64,000 nucleotides of DNA. Source: Paracyclopina nana. Taxonomy: Eukaryota > Arthropoda > Copepoda > Cyclopoida > Cyclopettidae. Both the position numbers and the translations under genes were made by a program. Shown here in pieces: positions 1 through 12,200 of the stretch; within the stretch, counting starts at the first letter, position 1; each line of letters starts with the position of its first letter. The stretch spans positions 4,154,001 through 4,218,000 of the forward strand of contig JAGUCH010000003.1 of the NCBI GenBank assembly GCA_019096065.1. Reading direction: 5' to 3'. The notes under the pieces were generated by a model. It worked only from the letters and a program-made list of their open reading frames with translations, searched no databases and was not told the origin of the DNA.

Positions 1-324
1 GAAGCTCTTAATTCAGAAAATTCGTCAATCGACTTGGGCAATGAAAAAGCAAAAAAAAGTCGCGAAATGGCTCGTAAAATCAAAATGGATTGACCTTAAA
101 AATAAAAGAGTGGCCTTTGTTCGCGCGCACCCCTTGTTGCCTGCTTTGGACGCGTGCTCGTCGCGCGTCAATCGGCGGGCCTGTACACGAATGCTGGATT
201 CAGGACGAGTTCGACCAAGGAAGCCTCCAACAAGCTGAACAGCAGCACAACAGCAGCGTCGCTACCTAAAATCCATCTAAATCATTTTTTGGTCGAGTTT
301 AATACAATCGGTGTCAGCCTTGAC
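1..324. other. 5' flank and UTR of the MBD gene
   Basis: No separate gene is supported. The open frame continues upstream of the ATG at 325 to about 154 without a stop, but has no ATG of its own. The stretch 110-180 is rich in CpG and is a plausible promoter or transcription start region. Confidence 0.4.
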
Positions 325-3300
325 ATGTCGGACTACCGCGACACGGTGCGCGAAATGATGCGCGACCTCAAGGCCAACAAAGGCTCCGTGGCCGCTGTCA
401 TTTCCAACGAGCAGGTACCTTCTTCTACAGAGGTTGCCGCTCCCGCCGTGGTTGAAGTGCCCAACGAGGAGGACCTACTTGACGACATCCTGGATCTGCA
501 AGAAGGCGCTCCTGTTCCAATTGGCGAGAACGAGGCTGAAGACTTGCTCAAGTCTTCAGATTCTGAAACTGGTAAATTGTATCGCCCCTTATTAATCCAA
601 AGCCCATTCTTCATGACATATTTTGGGTTCTAGATTCTAGCCCTAAGAAGAGGGAGGCACCCAAGCCAGCTTGCAAAAGGGGCAAAAATAATCTCAAGAG
701 AACGCATTCATCCACAAAAGAAGAGATTGAACCTCCTCCAGCGTTGCCCAAATCGGACAAGGAAGAGGAAAGCAAGCTAGAAATCTCCAAAACTACTGAC
801 CCCAATGAAAAATCTGATGTGGAAGAGCCAGAGGCTGACAAAGAGGATTCTTCGGACGGAGGCTCCAGCATCGAAATGCTGGGCGAGTCGAGCAAAAAGT
901 CCAACGACGAGAATGAAGACAATGATGAAGCTTCAAACAGCAGCTCTAGTAAAAAGAAAGACGCAGCCTCTTCTCCTCCTCAGCAACGAACGCGTCGCAA
1001 GCGCCCAGCTAAAAAAGAGCCTGAGGTTGTGGAACTTTCATCCAATGACGAGAATGAGTCCGACGAGCATGACCAAGATGAGGACTCTGAAGATGACGAG
1101 GTTGGAGACCCAAATAAGGCTCCGGGTGAAGGATCCTCTCGCTCAATTCACTCAGACTATTTGCAGCCATTTTTGTTTGGCTGGAGACGCGAAGTGGTCT
1201 ATCGCGCCCGAACAAGGCATGAGTCAGCCTCGCAGTGTGACATTTACTACCATCCTCCGCAAGATGGCCGATACAGGACGAGAGAGGCTAAGCGCAAGAG
1301 AAGGTCAAAAGCGGATCAAGAACGATATTTCGAGGATTTCCCCGATGAGAATCTTTCCATCAAGAATTTTAACTACGTTAGGCGGCCCCTTGGCCTCGAA
1401 AACGCGGCCTACGAAATCGTCCGCAAGTCCAAGCAACGAAACAATGGTAAATTATTATGTGGCGTACTAAAAAATTGGTTATTAATATCCATTACTTTTC
1501 TGGTAGATGATAACGATAACGGTAAAAAGTCGATGAAAGAAGTGGAAGAATCTGCTGGGCTGTTGGAAGAATCGGACGATGAGGACGAGGAGATCAAATT
1601 AATTTGTGGATTTGATCCAGACATGCCGATTAGCCTGCAGGCATTCAGTCACATCAGTGGCATGCAAAGTCAGTACAAGAAAAGGAGGAAGCTGAGAGAC
1701 CCAGAAACGTGCTGTACACCGCCTATGGTTGAAGACAGCCTTTGGACTGATCTCGATGACGACCCTTTTGGCGTCTTCACTGACCTCGGGGGCCGGTCCA
1801 GTCCTGTGACACCGCCTCCTCTTCGTTCAGTCAAATTGACCTACTCAAAGACGGCTGAAAAGATTGCTAAAGCTTTTCAAGAAGTACGTGACGAGGCTAT
1901 CAAAATCGAGTGCACCAAGGAAATTGAGTTAGTTGAGGATCTGGCCTCGCACGACGCGGCCATTATGAAATACAAGCACGTGAAGGCCTCTTCAACGATT
2001 GATCCTTCGTGGTACCCAATGAGACACAGGAACCACCAGCAGTATGCTTCGAACAAGAATCAACGAGGTCAGCAAAGGTTGGCTTCATCCCTTATTATGA
2101 AACCTGCCATTGACAGGCCATGCACACCGAAGTGCCCGAATTCAGTGGGCATTTTGCCCTCGATGCAGTGTGTCTCCTGCAAGGCCATGTACCATGCAAA
2201 ATGCCAAGGCATCATTTCCCCTAATTTGAGGGTGTTCCGGTGCAAACGGTGCTTGTCCAGGCTCCAACAGCAAGCCAATCTTCAAGCTCAAAGTGTGAAC
2301 CATGTGAGGACAAACGTCAATGAGAGTAACAGTGTAAAAATGAGGCTGCCCATGATGCCCAAGAATGGGAAAAGGCCAATGGTGGAACTCGTGCTGAGGA
2401 CTCCCGAAGGCCGCTATCAGCCCATTAAGTTTCGAAATAACTCTCAAATCACAGAGACCATTCCGCGGACTTTATTCCATCGGGCCAATATGGCTAAGAA
2501 GACTCTGTACGTCAAGTCTAACCAATTGCCAAGGTTAAATGGCAAGCCTGTTTTCCTCGCCATTAACCCAGTCAACATGCAGCCCAAATTGCCAGGAGTC
2601 ACCATCACACCAGCAAATACACAACAACAGCCTGCTATGAGGCCGCAGCAGAGACCACAGCAGCCTCTTTCTGACCAGGTGTCGATTTTGGTTAAGCCTC
2701 AAAAGGCCGCGGCCACGGCCAAACCAGTCCTACTCAATGTACCTCGCAAAGTGGCCCTGAAGGTTAAAGTGGGTACAACTTTGTCCTTTTCGGCCTCGAA
2801 TGATCAAAAGTACATCGTGATGGACTCAAAAATCCACCCTGCTGTGGGCAGTGGTGGTGGTCGGTCGCGGGTTCAGTCTCATCCTCAACAGCCTGCAGCC
2901 AAACAGCCTAGGCTGGCCTTGCCTCCTTCTCTTTCTGTGATACCCAACAACGCTAGAGGATCCAATATTGCAAGGCCAAACAATGTCAGCCGGACGTTGG
3001 CCAACCTCATGAACAACAAGCAAACTGGGCTCACTGTTACTCGTGGCCCGGTTGGCCGGTCAACCTCAGCTACCACTCCAGTTGCCAAACGAGTGTTTCC
3101 AGCTGGTTCAAGCGTCCTGGCCTCTGGAGAAGTGTAAGTGTTTTTATTATATGATAAGATATTCGTTTGATTAATCTTGATGTTTTGCTGCAGAATAAGC
3201 AGCTCACCCATGGCAGCCGCGACGCCTTGTACTCCGTATTGCCCTGGTGCTTCTGGGGTATTTCCTGACCTCGAATGCACCCATTGTCAGTCACTGTTTC

Positions 3301-3494
3301 ATTCCAAGTGCGTTGGCATTCATCATTCAGTCCTTGAGCGAGTCCGAAGCAAGTTCAGATGCAGAGTAAGAACAATTTGGTCGTTCATTTGAGATAGTTT
3401 GGCAATAATTATTTAATTGCAGATTTGTACGCCTGTGGGAATCAAGCCCGGGGGACCCCGATCAAGCTCAGTCACTGTCATTGACTTGGACTAA
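325..3494 (+). CDS. MBD and two-zinc-finger nuclear protein, possibly MBD5/6 (six-banded)-like
   Basis: Five exons: 325-571, 634-1446, 1507-3133, 3194-3365, 3423-3494; phases are compatible and give about 976 residues. The N-terminus is acidic and low-complexity (to about residue 250). Residues about 258-335 look like a methyl-CpG-binding domain: GWRREVVYRAR, then CDIYYHPPQDGRYR, then a LSIKNFNYVRRPLG strand. Two similar Cys/His fingers follow, one near residue 558 (CTPKCPNSVG..MQCVSCKAMYHAKC) and one at about 906-953 (CTPYCPGASG..LECTHCQSLFHSKC). The protein ends in SVTVIDLD, which resembles a SUMO-interacting motif. MBD5/6-type proteins act with the PR-DUB chromatin complex; assignment to that family is inference. 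The ATG at 325 is the first in this frame. The intron at 1447-1506 is 60 bp and in frame, so it could be retained. An AATAAA lies at 3658-3663. Confidence 0.8.
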
Positions 3495-3828
3495 CGCATA
3501 TCAAAAATTTGCCACTTTGTGCCTAACTAACGAATGTCCTTCTATATCTATTTTCTGTCAAGCTGTTAAAAATCTTGAGCTTTTTTGAGGGATGCTGACA
3601 AATGATCAAGTCGACGGATCTGAAATATTTCTGTGCATTTTTCATATTTCGCATGTGAATAAATGCAATGTATCGCCGAACACAAGGCCCATAAGTCCGA
3701 ATTATCACTGTAAAAGCTTTAATTCTTGAGCAAGTCAAAATGACAGGATTAAGAAATGATAGAATAACGAAAATCCAAGCAAGCATTAATCGATATATTC
3801 TGGGCCTCAAATCAGAAGCTGCATGTAA

Positions 3829-4952
3829 TCATTTCAAGTAATTAGAAATGATGCTGCTGAAAAATTCCTCTGTAAATTGCAAGTGATCACCAGGAGAGGA
3901 CAATAAGTCCAGCTTTCCCTGCGCATCCAAAGTTTTAAGACCAATCCAATCTTCCGTATAGAGTTGTGTTTCGTTGTATTGTAGCATTTCTTGAGCTTGA
4001 CCCAACTTGTAAAATCCGAACCATTCGGTTCCACGAGGAACTACTGTGGAGTCTTCATCGAATTTGATCAGCACTAGTTTCTCGAGCAAAAGCAAATTTT
4101 CTTTGTATCTATCAAAGCAACATAAGAAAAAGCATAAAAAAAGTCACCCAATGTTGCTTACGTAGGGTTTTGCTGATCTTTGTCATTATTGATGTCAGCA
4201 ATGAATTGACTTTTGGCTCGATATTCTGCATTGTCCAACGGATCATGCCAATATTGAGCTTGCACCAATTTGCCCTGAATCCAAGATTTGTAAGCTCCAT
4301 AATTTAGAAGCCTTCGTACGTAATCACATATTATGTGATTGCCAGCACACTTTGGCAGGCCTGTTTTTATAATCAAAAATAAGCCATACATCAAAACTGT
4401 AAAGTGGAGATTTACCATAAATGCCTTGATGTTGCCCACCAAAAGAAATTAGTTTTTTCATTCCTTGAGGACATTTTTGGGCCACGGCCCTCAAAAACTG
4501 CCCACCTTGACTGAAACCAAGGGCGTTATACCTAAAACCTCTAGATATTTCATTTGAGACTTTCAAATATGCATGAAGGCTGACCCGTCTTGTAATAGAG
4601 GGTCATTTTTGATCCGATCGCAAGCAATAGCAACTTGATGGTTGACATCCATGAAAAACCCATTGAGAGTGTCTTCATTCGCAGAATTGCCAATCATCAA
4701 GCTGTGCACATGCACATTCAGGTTTTCCTCAAGAACTTTTTTGATGGCACCCATGCTAAAATCATGACAGCAATTGTCACCCATACCATGCCAGATGACA
4801 ATCGGAAGAGCAGTGGAATTCTCATTTTCTGTCAAATCAGAGGGCCATAAAAACTCGGTTGTTTTCCTTAAATTCACTAGATTTGAATACGAGGAAGTGA
4901 TCAAGGCACAAAATATGACCAAGACAGATAAATCGCGCTTTGCTCCCTTCAT
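3829..4952 (-). CDS. PPT1: palmitoyl-protein thioesterase 1
   Basis: Four exons on the minus strand: 4952-4585, 4531-4416, 4360-4162, 4108-3829; 320 residues against about 306 in vertebrates. A hydrophobic signal peptide ([16 protein letters not shown]) starts the protein. Family motifs run in order: [13 protein letters not shown] (oxyanion region), [14 protein letters not shown] (nucleophile Ser in GFSQGG), [25 protein letters not shown] (catalytic Asp) and SSPGDHLQF (catalytic His). All three triad residues are present. The enzyme removes fatty acyl groups from S-acylated proteins in the lysosome. It is divergent from the Mpv17-like gene with 390 bp between start codons, and convergent with the MBD gene. 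Confidence 0.95.
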
Positions 4953-5342
4953 TGTCTGGAGATGTCACAAAGAGAACTGGAACGGCAGACATTCTACTCT
5001 TTAAAATAAATATTTTCCGCGAAATGACGTTCTTCACATAAACAAATCTGAACGACTATTTTACAGGCAAAAATAAAAAAACAGGCCTCAATAAGTTTCT
5101 GTTTTCTACATTCTAAATCGCATTAACGGATGAATTAAGTATTATGTAAATATGAAATATAATTTCAAGTTAATTTAATCTGTTACTGTTGATGCTCTCA
5201 TAATTCACTTCAGAAAATTAAGGGGATCGGCTCTAATCGCACCAAGAATGCTGATCACGTGACGTAAATAAAAACATATCTCGATCGTTAAGGACATTTT
5301 TTAAAAGAATAGTCACTTTATTGTCAAAATAATAGAGCAATC
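4953..5342. promoter_or_regulatory. bidirectional promoter PPT1 / Mpv17-like
   Basis: This 390-bp gap separates two divergent start codons, so it must hold both promoters. It contains ATCACGTGAC at 5254-5263, which is nine of ten bases of the CLEAR element GTCACGTGAC bound by TFEB/MITF-type factors, overlapped by TGACGTAA at 5260-5267. The site is about 80 bp from the Mpv17-like ATG and about 300 bp from the PPT1 ATG. Function is inference. Confidence 0.55.
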
Positions 5343-6207
5343 ATGTCACGAATGTGGAACAGTTATCTTAGGATACTCAACAAATATCCTATGCGTGTGC
5401 AAATCGTACAAACAGGTAGAACCCTCTAAAGGCTGCATTTACCACAATTGAATCTTCGCTTTTTAGGTGCCCTAATGGCCACTGGAGATTTTTTGTCTCA
5501 AGTAGCTCTTGAAAAAAGGAGCGTAAACGCAATCGACTGGCAGAGAGTAGCAAGATTTGGACTGATTGGATCATTATATGTGGTAATTTCATTTATCATA
5601 TCCGAATTTGGTAAGCTCAGTTAATGATTACAAAGATGAGTTCGTTATTGATTGAAAATTGCGAATTCACAGTCTGTTAGGAGGATTGTGAGCTCTTTAG
5701 CGAAAACCTTATATGTCAAGGGTCTCTGAATCAGCCTGCATATTTAAAAGTTACGAAGCTGAAATTGATTTATTGCACATCACTTTTTCAGGGACCATCG
5801 ATACGTGTATGGTATTTGGCGATGGAAAGGATAATAGGATCAAGTGTCACAATCGTGGCCACATTATCTAAAGTTGCTCTAGACCAGTTAACATTCTCCC
5901 CCATATTTTCCGCCTCGATCCTGTCGTTAGTTGGAACACTACAAGGGCTCGATTTTGAAGGAGTGAAAAAGAAGCTTGACAATGAGTGGTTAGACATCCT
6001 TCTCAACGGATGGAAGGTAATGGAGCTTTTTTATTATTTTCTGTTACAAGCCTCCACTATTGCTTTTCTTACCAGATTTGGCCTGCTGCTCAATTGATCA
6101 ATTTTTATTTTGTGCCATTTCTCATAAGACCTTTGGTGGTTGCGTGTGTCGCATTATTTTGGAACACTTATTTGGCCTGGAAAGCCAACAAATCAATTGA
6201 CAAATAA
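5343..6207 (+). CDS. Mpv17/PMP22-family membrane protein
   Basis: Four exons: 5343-5415, 5467-5582, 5792-6016, 6076-6207; 181 residues, close to MPV17 (176). Recognisable family segments are NKYPMRVQIVQTGALMATGD at the N-terminus, then W..RVARFGLIGSLY, GPSIRVWY, DQLTFSPIF, LLNGWKIWPAAQLINFYFVP and a C-terminal WNTYLAWKANK. Four membrane segments are expected. Family members sit in the mitochondrial inner membrane or the peroxisome. The sequence does not decide between MPV17, MPV17L2 and PXMP2 types. An AATAAA (6203-6208) overlaps the stop codon, and the next gene ends only about 10 bp away on the other strand. Confidence 0.9.
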
Positions 6208-6217
6208 AACTAGGAGC

Positions 6218-7148
6218 TTAATCGTCATCGTCATCCACATAGTTGTCCCCATCGTCATTGCCCTCCTCCTCCTCTTCGTCATCTGGTCCTCCCTCTTCGT
6301 CATCATCGTCGTCGTCCTCCTCACCTTCCCCTTGATCATGATGATTTCCCTCCGGTACATCGTCGTCATCATCATCATCATAGTTCCTATGAAAAAGGAT
6401 ACAAAAAAATAAAAGGCATATATTATGACAGTCATGCTGATGATGAACACATAAGCCAGAGTTGCTTGAAAGTTACCTAGCCATTTTTTCAATTTCTTCA
6501 ATGTCAAGCGTGGAGGAAACTTCATCATCGTCATCTTTTTCAGCCTCTCTTATGACAGGAAAACCATCTAATTTTTTGAGGTACAAAAGTCTCTTGATCA
6601 CTTCATCTGTGTACTTTCCTGTTAATGACGCGTCTTCCTCCAGAGGATTTCCAACGAATACTAAATCTTCAAGGACTGGCAACTCAGCCAAATGCTCGAA
6701 TTCCCTCCACTCCCTAACGTAATTGTGAGACATGTACAAGACTTTAAGCCTTTGCAAACTTCTGATTGGTTTCAGTCTGTCAATTTGGTTGTAAGAAATC
6801 CACAATTGCTCCAAAGTCTCTGCAGCTCCTTCTATTCCCTTTGAATAACTTGACGCATAATTTCTAATGCTTTATGTAGGATATTTTGATGAGTACTTGC
6901 AAATTTTTTATGATGTTCCTTCCCAAGGAGAGAATTTTGAGGCACTTGAAGGCTTGCAGATTTGTTATATTGGATAAGTAGTTGGTGGATAAAGAGAACT
7001 TTTCACAGTTTATGAGCAAATGAAAAGGCCCTTCCATCTTTTCTATGGGTGGATATACCCCTATGAGTTTTATTTCCTTGGCCTCTCCTGCTTTTCTGCC
7101 TGTGGCCTCCTCCCATTTTTTCAAAGCCTGCTTTATTGTTGTCGGCAT
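6218..7148 (-). CDS. DNAL1: axonemal dynein light chain 1 (leucine-rich repeat)
   Basis: Three minus-strand exons: 7148-6897, 6838-6477, 6386-6218; 260 residues. The first about 200 residues follow DNAL1 closely: [92 protein letters not shown] and [10 protein letters not shown]. These are consecutive leucine-rich repeats. The protein binds the outer-arm dynein heavy chain in cilia and sperm flagella. Unlike the usual 190-residue protein, it carries a last exon coding an almost purely Asp/Glu/Gly/Asn tail of about 55 residues. Its stop codon lies about 10 bp from the stop of the Mpv17-like gene, so the two 3' ends must overlap. Confidence 0.93.
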
Positions 7149-8093
7149 AATCACATAAAATGTAATGATTAATCTGAAAACATTATTGATAAAACAAGAA
7201 AGCCCAGCTAAAGTATTCTTTCTGGCGCGTTAGGTACTTTCTCAAGCTGCCTGCTTAACTTCAGAGTTTTCTGAGCCTTTTGTGTTCAAAATAGCTATTT
7301 ATTTGTACATAAGTTTGACATGTACAATTACTAATGTTTATGAAAGGACCTAAGGAGTTGATGCATTTTGAATGAAGCGTATCTAATGCAGGATTTCCTT
7401 TCAGATCTTCACTGCAGGAAGCTGAAAATTGCCTCTCACTTGCACTAATTGAAAGGCTCTTGAATCTTGATTTCAAGAGCCAGTTGTTGGCCCTTAGGTT
7501 ACTTAATATTTAACGAGTGCGTATAAGGTTTTTTTAGAGGATTTGTGCGTAGTTTTTATGGCCATAGAAATCTTTCGCTTTATTTTAAAGACACCGCCAA
7601 TTGAAGAAACTCTCACTTTAATATTTTGTTTTACATGAGTAGTTCACTTAGTTTTTTTGGGCACAAAGTGCGCACATAGCTCAAATTTACGCGCATATGC
7701 GCAATTTTTTAAAGAAACTGTATGCAACATTTTCTGCGATGATCTTTAACTTATAACAGATAAATGTGAAATGCCGAAGAAATGTAACACATGTGTAGCA
7801 GCCATCGTTTTCTTCAAATTGTTGTAAAATGGCCAATATTGGCTATTAAATTTGGTGAGGCCAAAATTCCATTTTTTTCTTGTATGACCACTTTTTACAA
7901 TTTTAGTGTAAGAGTTTATGATTGTTTTTAAGATTGAGATTCTTACAGTGACTTTTAAAATGTCACATTATGCTTTATTAAACACTTAATCTTAAAAGCC
8001 TTTTTACGAGATTTGAAAATGCTCTCTGCTCTCTTTATGTTGTGAATTGCTCATAAGTGGAACCTAGGTGGAAGAAAGGTCAGTCATAAAAAA
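7149..8093. other. intergenic, no gene seen
   Basis: AT-rich, with many short T runs. It must contain the DNAL1 promoter (left) and the promoter of the 8094 gene (right). An ORF at 7261-7476 on the minus strand has no recognisable content and is not called. Confidence 0.4.
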
Positions 8094-8993
8094 ATGACGA
8101 TGATGGAAACTCTGCTCTTCTCGACTTGTGTCCTTATTGGTTTAAGCCTTTTAAAGTTCATTGTGAGCTATCTGAAAAGTAAGCCTCTTGGTCAAGAAAC
8201 AATCCTGGATGGACTATATGCGCAGCTTTTTGAGTATTTGGCAGCAATTGGAACGTCAATCCTAATAGGTAGCAAAAAAAATGCTGAAATTTCTTTAAAT
8301 TTAGTTCCTCAATATTTGCAAATTACAGCTGGCATCGGACGTGATTGGGATTTGATTCCGCTGATTTTCACAAAAGCACTTGGGTGGGCCATTTACTCCT
8401 TGATTCTGATTTTCGCCATTCATATCCTGATTTGCGCCATATTCAGGCTTATTTTGGTCGTGTCGCAAGATTTAATTAATGTTACCTTAGATGGGGTCAT
8501 TCTCCTGATGACACGGTCTTTGGTCCTCATTTTTGCCGTTCTTATTGACTTTATTTTGTACGCCAACAATTTTGAGCCGGATGAAGTTAACCGAGTTCAG
8601 GGCAAAATGGAGGAAATTCCACCAGTGTGGCAGCACAAGTTGCGATCTTTCATGCTTTTACTAGCGTTTTGTGGCCAAGTGGCGTCGAGAATTATCATTT
8701 ATTTTAGGTATCAAAGGTCCAAAGTGAGGCACCAAGTTAGTAATGAAGTGTTCTCATCTTGGACTTTGTTCCTGCTCTCCGCGATTTTCATCTCAGCTGG
8801 AGTGAAGAAGACCCTTTATGGGTTCAAATCCGGATACTTACTCCTCATTGGAATCATGAATGTGATCCCTTTACAAGTGATCCTGAGCAACCAGGCAATG
8901 AATCGCAAGTTTTGGAGGCTCTTCAAGATCAACCAAACCTCAAACAAAGTGAGCCCTGAGCCACGAAAACATGTTATTGTAGTAATTGAATAG
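8094..8993 (+). CDS. single-exon polytopic membrane protein, unknown family
   Basis: An intronless ORF of 299 residues with an ATG preceded by a run of A. At least six or seven hydrophobic stretches are visible, for example LLFSTCVLIGLSLLKFIVSYL near residue 5, then ALGWAIYSLILIFAIHILIC, LVLIFAVLIDFILY, SFMLLLAFCGQVASRIIIYF, SWTLFLLSAIFISAGV and SGYLLLIGIMNVIPLQVILS, followed by a basic cytoplasm-like tail. The topology fits a chemoreceptor or another 7-TM protein, but I recognise no family signature. No introns, unlike most neighbours. It lies between DNAL1 and the 3' end of the IP3 3-kinase. Confidence 0.6.
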   Translation: MTMMETLLFSTCVLIGLSLLKFIVSYLKSKPLGQETILDGLYAQLFEYLAAIGTSILIGSKKNAEISLNLVPQYLQITAGIGRDWDLIPLIFTKALGWAIYSLILIFAIHILICAIFRLILVVSQDLINVTLDGVILLMTRSLVLIFAVLIDFILYANNFEPDEVNRVQGKMEEIPPVWQHKLRSFMLLLAFCGQVASRIIIYFRYQRSKVRHQVSNEVFSSWTLFLLSAIFISAGVKKTLYGFKSGYLLLIGIMNVIPLQVILSNQAMNRKFWRLFKINQTSNKVSPEPRKHVIVVIE

Positions 8994-9235
8994 CTTGAAT
9001 ATACCCCTGAAAGGATTTTATTTTTTCACTTCTCTTGACGGCTGTTTTTGTCCACTGGTCATATTTTTCCTTATATGTAAAATAGTCTGCTAGTTGAGTA
9101 GGTGAAAATAATTCCTTTTGCGAAAGCTAATTAAGTTTTTGTGCTTGGAATCAAACACGTTGTTATATTCTCTGGTAGTTGGCACAACAAGAATAGATAA
9201 TGATAAAAAATGCTGAGATTGATCTTCTGCTTCTT

Positions 9236-12200
9236 CTAAGTCTGGTGGCAAATTCGAGCCAACTCCGCAAAAATGGAGATGAGATTTTCCATGCCAATGA
9301 GGTAACCATCTTCGTGGTTGCCAACCACCCAAGGGGTTTTGTGATCAATAATCGTGCCACTTGGTAGTGGAATCGTTTTGCCAAAGTCAATCAGCCAAAT
9401 GCAGGCCTTATTTGAATCGTGTACAAATAGCAGCGAGCTCCCTATCAACTGTAAGAAACCACCTCATTAAAAACCTTTGCGTAAATTTCGTCGTCAACTA
9501 TTTAACCTCGTGCGTTTTGAAGAAATTCGAGGTGCTCAGGGCCTTTTTGATGGCTTGCAGCCTTTCTAAATACTGTTTCTGCAAAATCAATATTGGCAGC
9601 ATTGAATTCAGTTCATTTTACGAAAAGTATGAGTTCAATTTACTGCAGTGGACGATGAAGAGGAGATAAAGTCCCGGAAAGCTTCGATGACCTGCTCTCT
9701 GGTTTTGGTCGTTTTGTAGTCCTTTGACGAGGTTCCATCGCTCTTTTTCACTCCTTCCACACGAAAACCTAACGTTGCCGTCGATGAAATTGTCTCCCTC
9801 CATACCATATACCTAAAGAATTGGAGTTTTATGAAGCTATAATCAAGCTCTGAGTTAGTGCGGACATGCCTAGGTTTTGTGACGCCTTTCAGTCGTCGTT
9901 CCTCTTCAGTTGGAGCTGATGGGTCCACTGCAATCATCTTTTCAAACATGTCTTTCCGCAGCTTGGGCTTCTCCTTGGCCTTGGCCAGCTCTTCTTCCAG
10001 ATACGTCCGGACTCCGATTTTGCAGTCCATGATCGAGGGTTTGACAAAGGATGAGAGGCAGTCTTGCAGTTGAATGAATTCTGTGAAACAATGAGAGAAT
10101 TTGAGTTTGTACTCAATTACTTAATCATGCTAATTTTGCAAAAAAGAACATGTACTAAGCACTTACAAAAGGCCATCAACAAATGCGGCACAGCTTTGCT
10201 CAAAGGTTAAAAAACGCTAAAACAAGCTTTAAAATTGTGGGTAACTTTTGCATGTAGCCGAGTCAGATTTGCTTATTTAATGCAATGAGGTCAAGCTGCA
10301 GAAGATCATTGCTTAAAATAATTTGCGTAAATTGACGTACTCTCGTCTTTGTCCAAGATAAGCGTTCCTTGATACTCCGGGACAAAAGGGGCCAAAGAGT
10401 CCTCGGTCCGGATTTTGTCATAGCACTGCTCCTCTTGAGGGCACAACTTCTTGAGCACTGTGCCCTGATTTCGACCCGCTTGGAAGTTTCCCGAATGGCC
10501 CGCCAATTGAACCCACTGGTATTTGCGATTTTTGAACGTCTGAATGAAGGGCGTCCACTGGACCATATTTCGAACCTTTCTCCACCCTGAAGGCTGAAAT
10601 GGTAAAAAAATAAGACAATGGCATCGTGAAATGTCCGGGCTGATTTAGCATCATCCATTTGACAGCTCCTCTTGTAATGTCAGTCAGTCAGTCGTAAAAT
10701 ATTAGTGGCCCATTCAATTGTCTACTGGAGAAATAATTTGTGGTCCACGAACCCATACCCACTCTAATCTATTTTTAGAGCTCACTTGACCTTCGGCCTC
10801 ATCTTTTAAAGTTCAAGCTTGAAATAAATGGAAAATTAGCATCGTGTTTCTGCCAAATGTCAAACGTTTTTCAGAATACGCATCATGGTTGATTGAATTC
10901 AAGTGTGCTCCTTTTTCTAATGCGTCAAAGCTGTCAAATCCTTCGATGACGTCATCAGATACTATATTTACACTTATATGGCTATCAATAAAATTCACTC
11001 TACAGTATCATCTACATTTCGGATTCTATTTTTGTTGTGCCTTAAATTGAAAAGCCACTCAAATCATCTTTTTCGGCCGTATTTCGCAAGATCTTTCGTG
11101 ACTTCATCCCATAAATCATGAGCAAAAATCGAGTGGGTGCCCATTGTATATACACTGAGCATGCTCGCGCGCGCAAGCTCGCCCCATATTTAACAATAAA
11201 AAAGGGTGTAGTAGTAGTAAGTACGTTATGCTAAAAGCTTACTTAAAAGCCTCGTATCTTAGCGTATCTCACAAAGCCTGGATGAATTATTACTGCTGTC
11301 ATAACACAGATTAGAGCAACTTGGATGTTTACAATTATATTTTTGGAGCTATTAAGAATGTTCATGGTGAGAGACGAACAAAAATTACCCTGTTTCCGTT
11401 AAAATATTATGTAAAAACCTTCTTTGAATAAGGTTACCTATCCAGAATGTATGTAAGTTAGATGAGTAAACTTTGTCTTATATAGCTCTAATGAATAATT
11501 CAAAAATCGATTAAGCCTGAATGAATCATTGCTGTCGCAATCACAGTTGAATGCTCACCCTCTTGAAATTCGGCTTTTTGGCTTCACAATTGGGGCTAGA
11601 TGCAGCCGAGCTGTGTCTTGCCACACCATCGTCAACAGAGAGGAATTTTCTCCTCCTCACGGCGTTCAGTGCCAAATTGGTGGCCACGTTTTCCTTTAAA
11701 ACAACAGGATCTTCCGAGGAACTTTCCCATTCCGAGCTCAGGTCGTCTGAGCTCGGTTCACCGTACTCAGTGGTTGGCCTGAGCATGGTCAACGACTCCT
11801 TGTATTGTTCGTAGCCTTTGGCCAGACCGGTGAGGCCACTGAAGTTGTTGCTGGGCGAGCTGCCCATCAGCGGAGAGGATCCTCTGGAGATCTTCCTCAC
11901 GGCTGACTCCAAGCTTTTCGTCACATCCTCCTCTTCCTCCACGTAATTGGACTTGAAAATCGGCACTGGCAACGACGACGAGGAGGAGTTGTTGTTGTTG
12001 CTGGTTGGCAGCGAGTGCTTTTTGGTGGTGCTCCGGGCCATCATCACATTTGGGCTCCTTTGAGGCCTTGGGGTTGATGGGGGACTGCTGCAGGTTCTGC
12101 TCTCATATCCAGGATGGGACAGCTTCTTCTTGATTTGAGCCATGATTTGCTGGTACTGGTCCTTGGAGATGCTCCTCGATTCTGGCTGCATTTGGCTCTT

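Noticed and set aside
154-324. Upstream extension of the MBD protein
   Set aside because: The frame is open but has no ATG before 325.
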